From NCBI GenBank assembly GCA_018654745.1, contig JABILA010000083.1, positions 1 to 40,402 of the forward strand: a stretch of DNA of 40,402 bases. Direction: 5' to 3'. The DNA is from Alphaproteobacteria bacterium. Its GTDB lineage: Bacteria > Pseudomonadota > Alphaproteobacteria > UBA2966. The position numbers and the translations under genes were made by a program. The notes beneath the pieces are model-generated. The model was not told where the DNA came from. It made no database searches and saw nothing but the letters and a program-made list of their open reading frames with translations. Shown piece by piece: positions 17,782 through 27,373 of the stretch (position 1 is its first letter; each line of letters opens with the position of its first letter).

Positions 17782-18957
17782 ATGCCAGCTGATGCTTTCC
17801 TGATAAACGATGAAAATGCAGCCAGGGTAACGGATGCCCTGAAAGATCGCACCCTGACAAACATGCTTGGGAACGTGACGTCAGGTGGGCTACCTGTTGC
17901 AATCGAATATTATAACGAGCGTCCCACATCCGAAATTCTGATCGTTGAACTGGAAGGTGATGCGGATTCAATTATGGCCGGGCTCGATGAGCTTGCCGAA
18001 ATTGTTGATCCGGGAACACGGGTAATAATTGTTGGTTCGGTGAATGATGTCAGCCTTTATCGGTCATTGCTGAAACTGGGTATCAGCGACTACCTGGCTT
18101 CACCGTTGTCGACGAGACAGATTGTTGATTCAATCTATACATTGACGGCTGATCCAGAAGCCCGCCCAAGGGGCCGTGTTATTGCTGTGACCGGTGTGCA
18201 CGGGGGAGCCGGGGGTAGTTCAGTCGCACAAAACCTAGCTTATGCCATTTCCAGCGAATATGACGCTGATGTCGCCATTCTCGACTTTGATCTTCAACTG
18301 GGGACGGCGGCGTTAAACCTCAATGTGGAAGCGCGTCAGGGTATTTTCGATTGCCTGTCACAAACGGACCGGCTGGATGATCAACTTCTGGATCGGTACG
18401 TTCAGAAATTTGATGACCATCTCAGCGTTTTGGGAACGTCCGGGTCCCTGAATTTGCCTCAGGATGTTGATGTTTCAGCAATGGAGCAGCTGATCGATAT
18501 CATGAGCCAGCGCGTGCCGTTTGTGGTGCTTGATTTGCCATCCCGTTGGAGCGACTGGATCAGCAGTGCGCTGATAATGGCTGATGAAACCGTCATTGTG
18601 GCAACACCTGACCTTGTGTCATTGCGTGATGTTCAAAACTGGTTGAGACATCTGAACGAAAAACGCGGAGATCAGCGTCATGCCAGGATAGTCCTGAACA
18701 AGGTCGGAAGGGCAAAGAAAACTGAACTTTCCGAAAAGGATTTTGAGGGTGCAACTGAAGGTCCGGTATATGGTGTTGTCCCGCATGACCCGGTTGTATT
18801 TGATACTGCTTCCAACAACGGGCAACCTCTGGGGCAGGTAAATGCCAAGAGTAAACCCGCGGTGGCTTTCCTCGAACTGGGGCGCAAAATAAGCGGTCGC
18901 CAGGTCGCGGCGCGAAAGAAGAAAAAAGGTCTTTTGCGTTTTGTGAATCGTTCCTGA
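17782..18957 (+). CDS. cpaE: pilus assembly ATPase-like protein CpaE/TadZ
   Basis: A MinD/ParA-fold protein that targets the Tad apparatus to its cell site. The N-terminal 120 residues form a receiver-like fold without a convincing phospho-acceptor Asp. The MinD-like domain begins at VIAVTGVHGGAGGSS (about 133-147); the usual Walker lysine after GG.G is absent, and the second half reads GGSS. Such deviant P-loops are known in TadZ proteins, where ATP hydrolysis may be weak. DFDLQLGTAAL is the switch region. ATG 17782 is preferred to TTG 17776 because AGGAG (17769-17773) lies 8 bases upstream. The 391-residue length is normal. Confidence 0.9.
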   Translation: MPADAFLINDENAARVTDALKDRTLTNMLGNVTSGGLPVAIEYYNERPTSEILIVELEGDADSIMAGLDELAEIVDPGTRVIIVGSVNDVSLYRSLLKLGISDYLASPLSTRQIVDSIYTLTADPEARPRGRVIAVTGVHGGAGGSSVAQNLAYAISSEYDADVAILDFDLQLGTAALNLNVEARQGIFDCLSQTDRLDDQLLDRYVQKFDDHLSVLGTSGSLNLPQDVDVSAMEQLIDIMSQRVPFVVLDLPSRWSDWISSALIMADETVIVATPDLVSLRDVQNWLRHLNEKRGDQRHARIVLNKVGRAKKTELSEKDFEGATEGPVYGVVPHDPVVFDTASNNGQPLGQVNAKSKPAVAFLELGRKISGRQVAARKKKKGLLRFVNRS

Positions 18958-18969
18958 TAGAGTTATCAG

Positions 18970-20640
18970 ATGTTTGGAAAGAGACAACCAAAATCCGCAA
19001 ACGATAAACCGGCCAAACAGCCGGCACCGGTCGCTCAGGTCGTCACCGAGAGCGCCCCGGAAGTAGATTCAATTGTGCCTGAACCCGCCCCGCAGCCAGA
19101 ACCTGAAGTTCGGACTGAAGAGATCGATGCGGACGCAGTTGCTGAGCTGGCCGCAGCCGATGATAGCTTTGGTTTTGACGACAATGAGTTGTTCTCTGAT
19201 CTCGATGATAGTTTCGACATGTCAGAGGACTTTTCTGAACCACCAGTTGCAGCAGATCCTGAGCCCGTTGCAGCTTCGGAACCTGAAGCTGTTGAAACAC
19301 CAAATCCGGCTCCTGAGCCCGAACCAGCACCTGAAGCTGAACCAAAAAAGAGCGTATCAGAATCGATTTCCTCGACGAGGGACGATAGCCTTGAGGAAGC
19401 CAAGGTCGGTATATTTGGCGCACTGATCGAATCAATCGATCTGACAGAATTGAGCAAACTCGATCCGGCGACGATGCGTACCGAGATCAGCGACATCATT
19501 GGCGAGATTATCAGCGTCAAGAACCTGGTGCTGTCAGCGGCTGAACAACAGACTCTGATCAACGACATCATTAACGATATTCTGGGCCTGGGGCCGCTTG
19601 AGCCCTTGCTGGCTCGGGATGATATTGCCGACATCATGGTCAATACCTGGGCCAAAACCTATATCGAAGTCGATGGTCAGATGACCCTGTCGAATGTTCG
19701 GTTTCGCGACAACGCCCAGCTGATGAACATCTGTACCCGTATCGTGAGTGCTGTTGGTCGTCGCGTAGACGAAGCCAACCCAATTTGTGATGCCCGCCTT
19801 GCAGATGGCAGTCGTGTAAACGTAATTGTGCCACCACTGGCCATTGACGGACCGATTCTGACCATTCGTAAATTTAAAAAGGACTCGATTACGCTTGATC
19901 GCTTGGTGGAGTGGGGAAGTATGTCCCCCAAAGCTGCCAAAGTCCTTGAGATCGCGTCTGCCTGTCGCCTCAACATTCTGATCTCCGGCGGTACGGGTAG
20001 TGGCAAGACAACTTTGCTGAACTGCCTCAGTCGCCAGATCGGTGAAGGCGAACGTGTGATCACGGTTGAAGACGCCGCCGAGTTGCAGTTGCAGCAGGAT
20101 CACGTTGTGCGCCTGGAAACACGGCCTCCCAACCTGGAAGGCAAGGGTGAGATTACCCAGACCGATCTGGTCAAGAACTGCCTGCGTATGCGTCCCGAGC
20201 GCATCATCCTTGGTGAGATACGTGGCGCCGAGGCGATGGACATGCTGCAGGCCATGAATACGGGCCACGATGGATCCATGGGCACGGTCCACGCAAATAA
20301 TCCACGTGAAGCCCTGACGCGCCTGGAAAACATGATATCCATGGGCGGTTTTGAATTGCCGCTCAAAAACATGAGAACCCAGATATCGTCAGCGATCAAT
20401 ATGGTTGTTCAGGCGTCTCGACTGCGAGACGGCTCGCGGAAAGTCACGCATATTTCCGAGATTGTCGGGATGGAAGGTGACGTTGTAACTATTCAGGACC
20501 TTTATACTTTTGAGTATGAGGGTGAAGACGAGAACGGCAAAATTGTTGGCTACCACAAATCCTCTGGTTTGCGACCAAATTTTTACGAACAAGCTCGTTA
20601 TTATGGTCGTGAAGACGAATTGATGGCAGCGATAGAATAG
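18970..20640 (+). CDS. cpaF: secretion ATPase CpaF/TadA
   Basis: Cytoplasmic hexameric type II/IV secretion ATPase that drives pilus extension. The 556-residue protein opens with about 125 acidic Pro/Glu/Ala-rich residues, likely disordered. The conserved NTD ([18 protein letters not shown]) follows, then Walker A GGTGSGKT (about 340-347), the Asp box (VEDAAELQL), Walker B ([17 protein letters not shown]) and the His box ([14 protein letters not shown]). The long acidic N-terminus is larger than in Caulobacter CpaF and may be an interaction arm. It begins 12 bases after cpaE. Confidence 0.95.
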   Translation: MFGKRQPKSANDKPAKQPAPVAQVVTESAPEVDSIVPEPAPQPEPEVRTEEIDADAVAELAAADDSFGFDDNELFSDLDDSFDMSEDFSEPPVAADPEPVAASEPEAVETPNPAPEPEPAPEAEPKKSVSESISSTRDDSLEEAKVGIFGALIESIDLTELSKLDPATMRTEISDIIGEIISVKNLVLSAAEQQTLINDIINDILGLGPLEPLLARDDIADIMVNTWAKTYIEVDGQMTLSNVRFRDNAQLMNICTRIVSAVGRRVDEANPICDARLADGSRVNVIVPPLAIDGPILTIRKFKKDSITLDRLVEWGSMSPKAAKVLEIASACRLNILISGGTGSGKTTLLNCLSRQIGEGERVITVEDAAELQLQQDHVVRLETRPPNLEGKGEITQTDLVKNCLRMRPERIILGEIRGAEAMDMLQAMNTGHDGSMGTVHANNPREALTRLENMISMGGFELPLKNMRTQISSAINMVVQASRLRDGSRKVTHISEIVGMEGDVVTIQDLYTFEYEGEDENGKIVGYHKSSGLRPNFYEQARYYGREDELMAAIE

Positions 20641-20650
20641 GGCGGTATTG

Positions 20651-21658
20651 ATGGCTGGCCTTTTTGATTCTGATTTTGGACCCCTGATTCTGGCATTGGG
20701 ACTGACAGTCGTCATTTCCCTGTTTGTCGGGCTGGCAGTGGTACTTGTGATGCGTGGCCGGGCACAATCACGTTTCAAGAAAAGATTCGCTGCTGTCTCA
20801 AATATCGGAGCCAACGTCAAGGGAGGTGCGCGCGGCCGAAAGGGTCAGCAACGCCGACTATTAATCCAGGGCAAACTCGACGAACTTGAAGGTGACAAGA
20901 AACAGGGTCCCGAGCGGGTTACCTTGCGTAATCGCATCGAGACTTCGGGAATGGAAATCACTGAGAAGCAATTCTATATGGCAAGCATTGGCTTGGGGTT
21001 TGCTGTCATGATCATCGTCTTCATAATGAAATTTGGTATCTTGCCAGCGTTGCTTGGTGGCGTCGGCCTTGGTCTGGGCGTGCCACGGATGACACTTTCC
21101 TACAAAGCGGGCCAACGTAAAAAACGCTTTGTCGAAAATTTTGCGGAATCGGTGGACATTATCGTACGGGGCATTCGCTCCGGTTTGCCGCTGGGAGAGT
21201 GTCTTAATATCATTGCCCGTGAAGCGCCGGATCCAATCAATGTCGAGTTTCGCCATGTTATCGAGGCAACCCGGCTTGGACTGCCCCTGCCAGATGCCCT
21301 GGAACGAGCAGCTGAGCGCATCGGCGTGCCGGAGTTCAAGTTCTTTTCGATCGTGCTGGCCATCCAGCAGGAAACAGGTGGCAACCTGGCTGAGACACTA
21401 TCCAACCTTTCCAGTGTTCTGCGGGCGAGGAAGGCAATGAAGGACAAGGTCAAGGCTATGTCGGCTGAAGCCAGAACAACAGCTATGATCATCGGCTCCC
21501 TGCCGTTCGCCATGGGCTTGCTGTTGTATATCACCAGCCCCAAATATTTGATGGTTTTGTTCAGTTCGTCCGGCGGTCACGTTTCGATTGTTGCCGGCAT
21601 TGTCTCCATGATTACGGGCAGTGCCATTATGGCTAAAATGATTAATTTCAAGATTTGA
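20651..21658 (+). CDS. tadB: Tad inner-membrane platform protein TadB
   Basis: GspF/TadB-family inner-membrane protein that couples the ATPase to the growing pilus. It has 335 residues: an N-terminal span (about 12-34), a basic cytosolic region, paired spans at about 110-150, a T2SSF domain (VENFAESVDIIVRGIRSGLPLGECL and IQQETGGNLAETLSNLS), and two C-terminal spans. The ATG at 20651 is used; a TTG directly before it is in frame. It is 10 bases after cpaF and 13 bases before tadC. Confidence 0.92.
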   Translation: MAGLFDSDFGPLILALGLTVVISLFVGLAVVLVMRGRAQSRFKKRFAAVSNIGANVKGGARGRKGQQRRLLIQGKLDELEGDKKQGPERVTLRNRIETSGMEITEKQFYMASIGLGFAVMIIVFIMKFGILPALLGGVGLGLGVPRMTLSYKAGQRKKRFVENFAESVDIIVRGIRSGLPLGECLNIIAREAPDPINVEFRHVIEATRLGLPLPDALERAAERIGVPEFKFFSIVLAIQQETGGNLAETLSNLSSVLRARKAMKDKVKAMSAEARTTAMIIGSLPFAMGLLLYITSPKYLMVLFSSSGGHVSIVAGIVSMITGSAIMAKMINFKI

Positions 21659-21671
21659 CGGGTAAAAGATT

Positions 21672-22637
21672 ATGGATGAATTTGCTGCTTTCATATTCGA
21701 CCCGGCCCACATCATCATGGCGCTGGGGGCTGTTGGCATGTTTTTGGGCGTGTTTGCAATCGCCGCTCCCTTTATGCAAAAGGACCAGCTGTCACCACGC
21801 CTGAAGGCCGTTGCAGAGCGACGGGAAGAGTTGCGCTCTAATATGCAGGCGAAAAAATCGCGCGCGCAGCGTCCTGGTCGCAAGGAAACGCTGAATGTCG
21901 TAAACAAGGTCCTTGGGCGATTGAACCTCAAAAACCAGATTGATGATCGCGATTTGCGCATGCGGCTTGCCCAGGCTGGCTGGAGAGGTCAGGGGCCAGC
22001 GACGATATTTGTTGCGGCGCGCCTTGTTATGCCAATAGCGATGGCGATTGTTGCCGCAGTACTGTTCTTTGGCCTGAACCTTTTTAAGCTCAGTTTTGCC
22101 ATGCAGTGTGCCGCAGTGTTTGGCGGCCTTGGGCTTGGTTATTATTTGCCAAATGTTGTGGTCAAGAATGCCGCAACCAAGCGCCAGGAAGAAATGACGC
22201 TTAATTTTCCGGACTCGCTGGATTTGCTTTTGATCTGTATTGAAGCAGGACTGTCACTCGAAGCTGCCTTGACGCGGGTCGTGCGGGAAACAGGTGAGAA
22301 TGCCCCGCAGTTGGCAGAAGAAATGGGATTGTTGACCGCGGAACTGGGTTTTCTCGGCGATCGTCGGCAGGCGCTTAATAATTTTGCGGAACGTATGGGC
22401 ACCCAGGAAGCAAAGGGACTCGTGACATCCCTAATTCAGTCCGAAACATACGGCACACCTTTGACCGTGGCACTTCGGGTGCTGAGTGACGAGAACAGAG
22501 CTTCACGTATGTCCCGGGCAGAACAAAAAGCCGGTTCATTGCCCGCGATGCTGACAGGACCCATGATCGTCTTCTTCTTGCCGGTTGTGTTCATTGTTTT
22601 GCTCGGCCCGGCCGTCATTCAGATCGTCAATTCCTGA
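21672..22637 (+). CDS. tadC: Tad inner-membrane platform protein TadC
   Basis: Second GspF-domain platform protein of the Flp pilus machine, 321 residues. An N-terminal membrane span (about 12-34) precedes a basic linker, then two central spans (about 115-158). The T2SSF domain follows (FPDSLDLLLICIEAGLSLEAAL, a close family match, and LIQSETYGTPL), and the C-terminal pair of spans ends near the terminus. The Sel1-repeat gene starts one base after its stop, so the two are tightly coupled. Confidence 0.92.
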   Translation: MDEFAAFIFDPAHIIMALGAVGMFLGVFAIAAPFMQKDQLSPRLKAVAERREELRSNMQAKKSRAQRPGRKETLNVVNKVLGRLNLKNQIDDRDLRMRLAQAGWRGQGPATIFVAARLVMPIAMAIVAAVLFFGLNLFKLSFAMQCAAVFGGLGLGYYLPNVVVKNAATKRQEEMTLNFPDSLDLLLICIEAGLSLEAALTRVVRETGENAPQLAEEMGLLTAELGFLGDRRQALNNFAERMGTQEAKGLVTSLIQSETYGTPLTVALRVLSDENRASRMSRAEQKAGSLPAMLTGPMIVFFLPVVFIVLLGPAVIQIVNS

Positions 22638-22638
22638 G

Positions 22639-22989
22639 ATGACCGAAGAAGTCCAGGAACTTCGGGCCAAGGCAGAAAGTGGTGACCCGGAAGCTCAGTT
22701 CCGATATGCCCAGGCACTTCAATACGGCCTGGGCATTCCTATGGATGACGATGCGTCCCTGAAATGGTTTCATGCCGCCGCACAACAGGGTTTTGATCGT
22801 GCTCGGTTCAGTCTTGGTGAAATCTACAAGGAAGGCCGTATCGTCCCTCAGGACCTTGTACAGGCCTATAACCTGTACAAAGCCGTCGCAGAGGGCGGAG
22901 GAGAGCTCGCTGCAGCAGGTCAGGAAGGTTGTAGCGAAATCAGACCCTATCTCAATGTTGATCAGTCGGCAGAGGTCGACAAGGCCTGA
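22639..22989 (+). CDS. small Sel1-repeat protein at the end of the Tad operon
   Basis: A 116-residue protein with two to three Sel1-like helical repeats: AESGDPEAQFRYAQALQYGLGI, AAAQQGFDRARFSLGEIYKEGR and AVAEGGGELAAAG. It has no signal peptide or membrane span, so it should be cytosolic. It starts one base after tadC and is thus the last gene of the operon. In many Tad loci this place is taken by the TPR lipoprotein TadD, which here lies on the opposite strand; this protein may be an extra assembly or regulatory partner. The longer frame from 22585 overlaps tadC and is rejected. Confidence 0.8.
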   Translation: MTEEVQELRAKAESGDPEAQFRYAQALQYGLGIPMDDDASLKWFHAAAQQGFDRARFSLGEIYKEGRIVPQDLVQAYNLYKAVAEGGGELAAAGQEGCSEIRPYLNVDQSAEVDKA

Positions 22990-23017
22990 CGGTTATCTTG
23001 ATCGAGCCAATATCAAA

Positions 23018-24070
23018 TCAGGGCCTGACGACCAGGCAGTTCAATCCGCGGGATGTCAGGGCAAGGCACAGGTAATTTGCCTTTTTCAGATTATCGACCG
23101 GTCCAACCCAGGCAAGGATCGGTGTCGGACCATTGTCTTTGTTGTCATAGACGCTGACATCATAGATACCCAGCAAGTCAGTGTTTTGGCGTTGAATGAT
23201 TTGCCAATTGTTCAAGGCGCCTTCGGCAGATGGATACTTGCCAATTTGCAGCGCGAAGGGACCTCTGATTGGGCCATCTGATTTTTGTACAACAGGCTTT
23301 GCGCCATCACCCTCCCTGAGGTTTACGTAATAGCGTAAATTCTCCTGCACACTGTCTTCCGGCAGATCCAGTCGTGCCAGTTCATGGGCCCGTTTCTCGT
23401 CGCCTTTGACACCGTACAGCAAGGCAAGGTTCTGCCGTATCTGTGAAGAGGCATCGGGCATCTTGTTGGCGCGCTCCAAAATCATCAAGCTACGGTCAAG
23501 GTCGCCGCTCAACGCCCACGAAAGTGCAAGATTATTCAGAATGGCTGTATTTTCCGGCGAGACGCGCTGAGCCCGGCGATAATAGTTCCTGGCCTTGGCA
23601 TGTCGGCCCAGCTGATCATTGGCAATACCAAGGGCTGACATTGTACGCCAGTCGTTTTGACCGGTGCTGATTGCCTCTGTAAGGGGTGTAATCGCCCTGT
23701 CAGGCTTGCCGCTGGCGATCAAGGCACGACCGAGTTCTGAAAGCAGACGAGGGTTTTCAAGTCCGTCTGACAATACTGCTTCCAACATCTGCACGGCGCG
23801 GGCAGGTGTGCCCGAATAACGAAGGTTCCGGGCATACCCCAGTGTAGATTCTATATCTTCCGGATCTTTTTCATGAAGTTGCTCGTAGTATCTTACCGCA
23901 GCGCCATAGTCCTGGGTTTGTTGCGAGGCGATTGCGACCTTGCGAAGAGAATTTTCCACCGCCTTTGTTTCGTCAAAGGGCTTGAAGAAATCAGGCAGCT
24001 GCGCACATGCCCCCAAAATAATTGGTAGCAATCCTGCGATCAAAAACAATTTGATGTTTCTTGGTATCAT
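23018..24070 (-). CDS. tadD: TPR lipoprotein with C-terminal SPOR-like domain (TadD-like)
   Basis: A 350-residue exported lipoprotein. MIPRNIKLFLIAG begins a signal ending in the lipobox ILGAC (Cys at 22). Tetratricopeptide repeats span about 45-250 (for example DPEDIESTLGYARNLRYSG and SPENTAILNNLALSWALSGDLDRS). The last about 80 residues (GPFALQIGKYPSAEGALNNW to the end) look like a SPOR/sporulation-repeat fold that binds denuded peptidoglycan. TadD proteins are TPR lipoproteins that aid secretin assembly; the SPOR-like tail is an addition. The start is set at 24070 so that the signal is at the N-terminus. It faces the Sel1 gene convergently with 28 bases between the stops. Confidence 0.85.
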   Translation of the reverse strand: MIPRNIKLFLIAGLLPIILGACAQLPDFFKPFDETKAVENSLRKVAIASQQTQDYGAAVRYYEQLHEKDPEDIESTLGYARNLRYSGTPARAVQMLEAVLSDGLENPRLLSELGRALIASGKPDRAITPLTEAISTGQNDWRTMSALGIANDQLGRHAKARNYYRRAQRVSPENTAILNNLALSWALSGDLDRSLMILERANKMPDASSQIRQNLALLYGVKGDEKRAHELARLDLPEDSVQENLRYYVNLREGDGAKPVVQKSDGPIRGPFALQIGKYPSAEGALNNWQIIQRQNTDLLGIYDVSVYDNKDNGPTPILAWVGPVDNLKKANYLCLALTSRGLNCLVVRP

Positions 24071-24137
24071 ATCAGGTCCGGAAATTGGTGTTGGCCCGAG
24101 ATTACAGGGGAGTTGGGCCGTCAGCAACAGGGCGACA

Positions 24138-25460
24138 TTAATCCCTGAGACGAGGCGGCGTGGTATCGGCTATCACAACGTCGCTATCGCAGCCGGCTTC
24201 ATCATCGGGGTCAGCAAGTACATCGCTGGTGCCACTCATGGTCACGGTATTGGAAATAATTTGCAGACAGGAAGAAGACTGGGTTGAAGTACCACTGTAG
24301 GAAACATCATTGTCCGGTGCATAAATAACGCCGTTCATATCGGTATCTCCTGTGCCACCCGCTGAAAAATCCGCACCGGTATCCATGTGAAAAAGGATGC
24401 TGGCGTAGTCCCCTGTTGATTGCGCATCAAGATCAATGTTGGCAGTGCCACCTATCGATATGGGAGAAATGGCGTCGTCCGTTGTGCCCGTATTGTAAAT
24501 ATAAACACCACCATTGCCATCATCGGTCAGCGTGCCTCCGGTCGCAGAAATACCGCCACCGGCAATGATGTACTCACCGGATTCCATAATAACCGTGTTG
24601 TTGTTTCCGCCAATTGTGATTCCGCCACAATACGTGCCGGGCGAAATTGTGATGGTATTGTTACTGCCGGTGACCCGGAAATTATCTTCATCACAATCAT
24701 CTTCATCAAAAACCGGAGGTTCAAGTTCTGACAGGGGATCGGAGGGAACGCTGGAGCAGCTGTCTGTCGGGTCCGTGACGTTTGTGGTGCCGTTCTCTGT
24801 CGTTGTACCGGCAACGCAAATTTCTTCTGCTGTGACGGTGCCGCTACCGTTAACAGTAAATGCCCCATCGCTGGTGGATGTCACCGCCATGCCGCAGTTC
24901 GGCATAGTCAAGGACATTGAACCGTTCATGGTGACTCCTGAACCTGTTTCGCTCAGGGACAAAATACAGAATGTTGTATCACTGGTGGAAACACTTGCGA
25001 CCGCCAGGACAGAAACATCCTTGCTGTCGAAGCCGATCAGCTTGGCGAAATACAGACCAATGGCATTGCCGTTTTCGCTGGAACGTCGTGCTGTCACCTG
25101 GACAGCATTTGTGGGCGTGCCTGCAGCAGTGAAGGTACTTGTGTCCGTGTCCCAGTTACCGAGGATGACATCATCTGGATCAACAACATTGCCGTTTTGT
25201 GATATCGGCATGTTCAGTTCTGCATATTGCACAGCCAGGAGCTTGGCAGCATCTTCGTCATCCAGTTCATCTGTCGCAGCCAAAGCAGCAGCGTCAGCGG
25301 CTGCACGCAGCTCAGACTGGATGTAAAGAATGTGGCCCATGTCGATCGACGCGGCCGCCGCGCCAAATATTACCGGCATTGCAACCGCAACAATAATGAA
25401 TACCGCACCGCCCTGGTCGCGGCGAAAATTGTGTAGTTTTTGCCAAAGCCTGGCGAACAT
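24138..25460 (-). CDS. large Tad-domain pilus-associated protein with beta-rich passenger
   Basis: A 440-residue TadG-like exported protein. The N-terminus has a basic segment then the Tad/TadE-like membrane anchor (GGAVFIIVAVAMPVIFGAAAASIDMG, with the adjacent QSELRAAADAAALAA helix typical of TadG-type proteins). Residues about 160-440 are very rich in Ser, Thr, Gly, Asn and Asp with short repeated strands (GNNNTVIMESG, GGISATGG and similar), pointing to a parallel beta-helix-like passenger; several spaced cysteines could form disulfides. The von Willebrand domain of classic TadG is not visible. ATG 25460 with GGAGG 7 bases upstream is used. It is coupled to tadE, whose TAG stop ends 2 bases before this start. 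Confidence 0.82.
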   Translation of the reverse strand: MFARLWQKLHNFRRDQGGAVFIIVAVAMPVIFGAAAASIDMGHILYIQSELRAAADAAALAATDELDDEDAAKLLAVQYAELNMPISQNGNVVDPDDVILGNWDTDTSTFTAAGTPTNAVQVTARRSSENGNAIGLYFAKLIGFDSKDVSVLAVASVSTSDTTFCILSLSETGSGVTMNGSMSLTMPNCGMAVTSTSDGAFTVNGSGTVTAEEICVAGTTTENGTTNVTDPTDSCSSVPSDPLSELEPPVFDEDDCDEDNFRVTGSNNTITISPGTYCGGITIGGNNNTVIMESGEYIIAGGGISATGGTLTDDGNGGVYIYNTGTTDDAISPISIGGTANIDLDAQSTGDYASILFHMDTGADFSAGGTGDTDMNGVIYAPDNDVSYSGTSTQSSSCLQIISNTVTMSGTSDVLADPDDEAGCDSDVVIADTTPPRLRD

Positions 25461-25462
25461 CA

Positions 25463-25897
25463 CTATTCCTCCAGCCGCATGGTCACGCTGACTTCAATAT
25501 TGCCGGACATTAACGAATCTTCCAGTGCGTTGACCAACGCCGCTTCAGTCATCGGCAGGGAGATGTCAAATTGAACACTTGTACCGTCATCTGTCAGGGT
25601 GGTGTCATAATTGTAGTTGGCATTGTTCAGCAAAGAGATGGCCAGGGCCTCGGCCTCGGCCTCGGTGGATTCACCAATGGCGTAGCTACGTGCAGCCTCT
25701 CGGGCAGCGTAGGTCATCAGCTGTCGGGTGTTGAGAATCAAGCCGTATTGAATGATGCCAAACAGGATCGTAATCAACATCGGCAGCATGATGGCGAATT
25801 CAATTGCCACTGCGCCCCGGCTATCGCCCAAACGATGCCTTAACCAGCGCTGAAAACTGGTTGCACTTCGAACTTTGTGATTGGTATGGCGGCTCAT
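25463..25897 (-). CDS. tadE: pseudopilin TadE
   Basis: Minor pseudopilin of the Tad system, 144 residues. The membrane segment RGAVAIEFAIMLPMLITILFG is the classic TadE signature, with the Glu at the +5-like position after the Gly-Ala processing region; CpaA is the expected processing enzyme. The C-terminal domain (about 70-144) is a small soluble alpha/beta region. ATG 25897 is preferred to the in-frame ATG at 25924, which adds nine residues with no ribosome binding site. It leads a three-gene minus-strand unit with the TadG-like gene and tadD. Confidence 0.85.
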   Translation of the reverse strand: MSRHTNHKVRSATSFQRWLRHRLGDSRGAVAIEFAIMLPMLITILFGIIQYGLILNTRQLMTYAAREAARSYAIGESTEAEAEALAISLLNNANYNYDTTLTDDGTSVQFDISLPMTEAALVNALEDSLMSGNIEVSVTMRLEE

Positions 25898-26087
25898 CGT
25901 GCACTCATGAACTGAAAAGACCATTGTACAATAATGCGTATCCGGACAAATCCGAATCGCTTCATTTTATTTCTGCATTGCTTTTCGAAGGCACGCTTAC
26001 ATCCTGTGTTTCGAATCAATCTGAAACACTTCAGTGAGACGGTCCCAATGCATAGTTTAACGAGGCATCTGTTAACCAGACGTAAAC

Positions 26088-26118
26088 AAAAAACCCCGAC
26101 TTGAATATCGGGGTTTTT
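26088..26118 (-). terminator. strong intrinsic terminator of the fba operon
   Basis: An 11-bp stem (AAAAACCCCGA at 26089-26099 with TCGGGGTTTTT at 26108-26118) around an 8-base loop. Read on the minus strand it is a GC hairpin followed by a run of T, placed about 120 bases after the fba stop. Read on the plus strand it also has a T-run, so it insulates both ways between tadE and fba. Confidence 0.88.
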
Positions 26119-26236
26119 CAGTGGCTTACGCCGAATTTAAGACGTTTCCGACTTCAATGGAAACATGTCGACAAGATCAATTCGTGTCGACAGTGGACGC
26201 CAATGCAAAGGCGACCATATCAGGGCCATGATCGGC

Positions 26237-27301
26237 CTATTTTATTTTTGGGTCGAGCGATCCATCTGTGTATCGTGAAGCCATATCAGCCAACGGGATG
26301 ACTTTGATCTTGTCAGCCTGGCCAGCAGCACCGAATGCTTCGTAGCGTGCAGTGCAAACGTCGGTCATGGCTGCCATTGCTGGTTTGTTGAAAGCCCGTG
26401 GATCGAATTCTGCCTTCTTTTCTGTGGCCACTTTGCGATATTGGCCAATGACAGCCATGCGGCAATCTGTATCGATGTTGATCTTGCGCACACCGTTTTT
26501 GATACCGACGACAACTTCTTCGACGGGCACACCGTAGGTCTGGGGCATTTCGCCACCAAACTCGTTGATAATGTCCTGCAGTTCCTGTGGGACCGCAGAT
26601 GATCCGTGCATCACAAGGTGGGTGTTGGGCAGGCGCGCATTGATCGCCTTGATCACATTCATGGCGAGGATATCGCCAGTTGGTTTGCGGGTGAACTTGT
26701 AGGCGCCGTGGGATGTACCGATAGCGACGGCGAGGGCGTCGACTTTTGTTTTAGCCACAAAATCGGCTGCCTGGTCCGGGTCTGTCAGCAACTGGTCCAT
26801 ATCCAGCTTGCCTTCAAAACCGTGGCCGTCTTCCTTTTCGCCTTCACCGGTCTCAAGCGACCCAAGGCACCCCAGCTCACCTTCAACAGAAACGCCAACC
26901 GAATGTGCGATGTCAGCGACAGCCTTGGTGGTGTCGACATTATATTCATACGAAGCCGGAGATTTTCCATCGGCTTCCAGTGACCCGTCCATCATGACGG
27001 AAGAAAAACCGTTGGTCATGGCAGATGTACAAGTTGCGGTGCTGTTACCGTGATCCTGGTGCATGCAGACAGGCAAGTCAGGATAGCTCTCGATGGCACC
27101 CATAATCAGATGGCGCAGGAAGATATCTCCGGCATAGGCACGGGCACCACGACTTGCCTGCAAAATAACAGGTGAATTGGTCGACTTTGCAGCCTCCATA
27201 ATGGCAATAACCTGTTCCAGGTTGTTGACGTTGAAGGCAGGCAGACCGTAATCATTTTCCGCTGCGTGATCGAGAAGTTGTCGCATTGAAACCAGAGCCA
27301 T
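26237..27301 (-). CDS. fba: fructose-bisphosphate aldolase, class II
   Basis: Zinc-dependent aldolase interconverting fructose 1,6-bisphosphate with dihydroxyacetone phosphate and glyceraldehyde 3-phosphate. The protein is 354 residues and of the long class II form. The zinc-site motif HQDHGNS, the GTSHGAYKF region and MHGSSAVP (zinc His and phosphate binding) are all present, with NIDTDCRMA near the end. Such proteins act in glycolysis, gluconeogenesis and, in CbbA form, the Calvin cycle. It is the last gene of the tkt-gap-pgk-fba unit, 72 bases after pgk, with AGAGG six bases before ATG. Confidence 0.95.
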   Translation of the reverse strand: MALVSMRQLLDHAAENDYGLPAFNVNNLEQVIAIMEAAKSTNSPVILQASRGARAYAGDIFLRHLIMGAIESYPDLPVCMHQDHGNSTATCTSAMTNGFSSVMMDGSLEADGKSPASYEYNVDTTKAVADIAHSVGVSVEGELGCLGSLETGEGEKEDGHGFEGKLDMDQLLTDPDQAADFVAKTKVDALAVAIGTSHGAYKFTRKPTGDILAMNVIKAINARLPNTHLVMHGSSAVPQELQDIINEFGGEMPQTYGVPVEEVVVGIKNGVRKINIDTDCRMAVIGQYRKVATEKKAEFDPRAFNKPAMAAMTDVCTARYEAFGAAGQADKIKVIPLADMASRYTDGSLDPKIK

Positions 27302-27373
27302 GGTTTTACCTCTTGTCTTGATTGTTCAATATGCTTTCGGGGAGTCCCGGAACCAATAGTTACAGATATATGA

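Noticed and set aside
26048..26086. Possible CtrA site in GTTTAAC...GTTAACC upstream of tadE
   Set aside because: The spacing between the TTAA halves is 11, not the 7 of the CtrA consensus.
26166..26192. TGTCGACA repeated at 26166 and 26185 as an operator
   Set aside because: It lies between the fba stop and its terminator, where an operator is unlikely; the palindrome may be chance.
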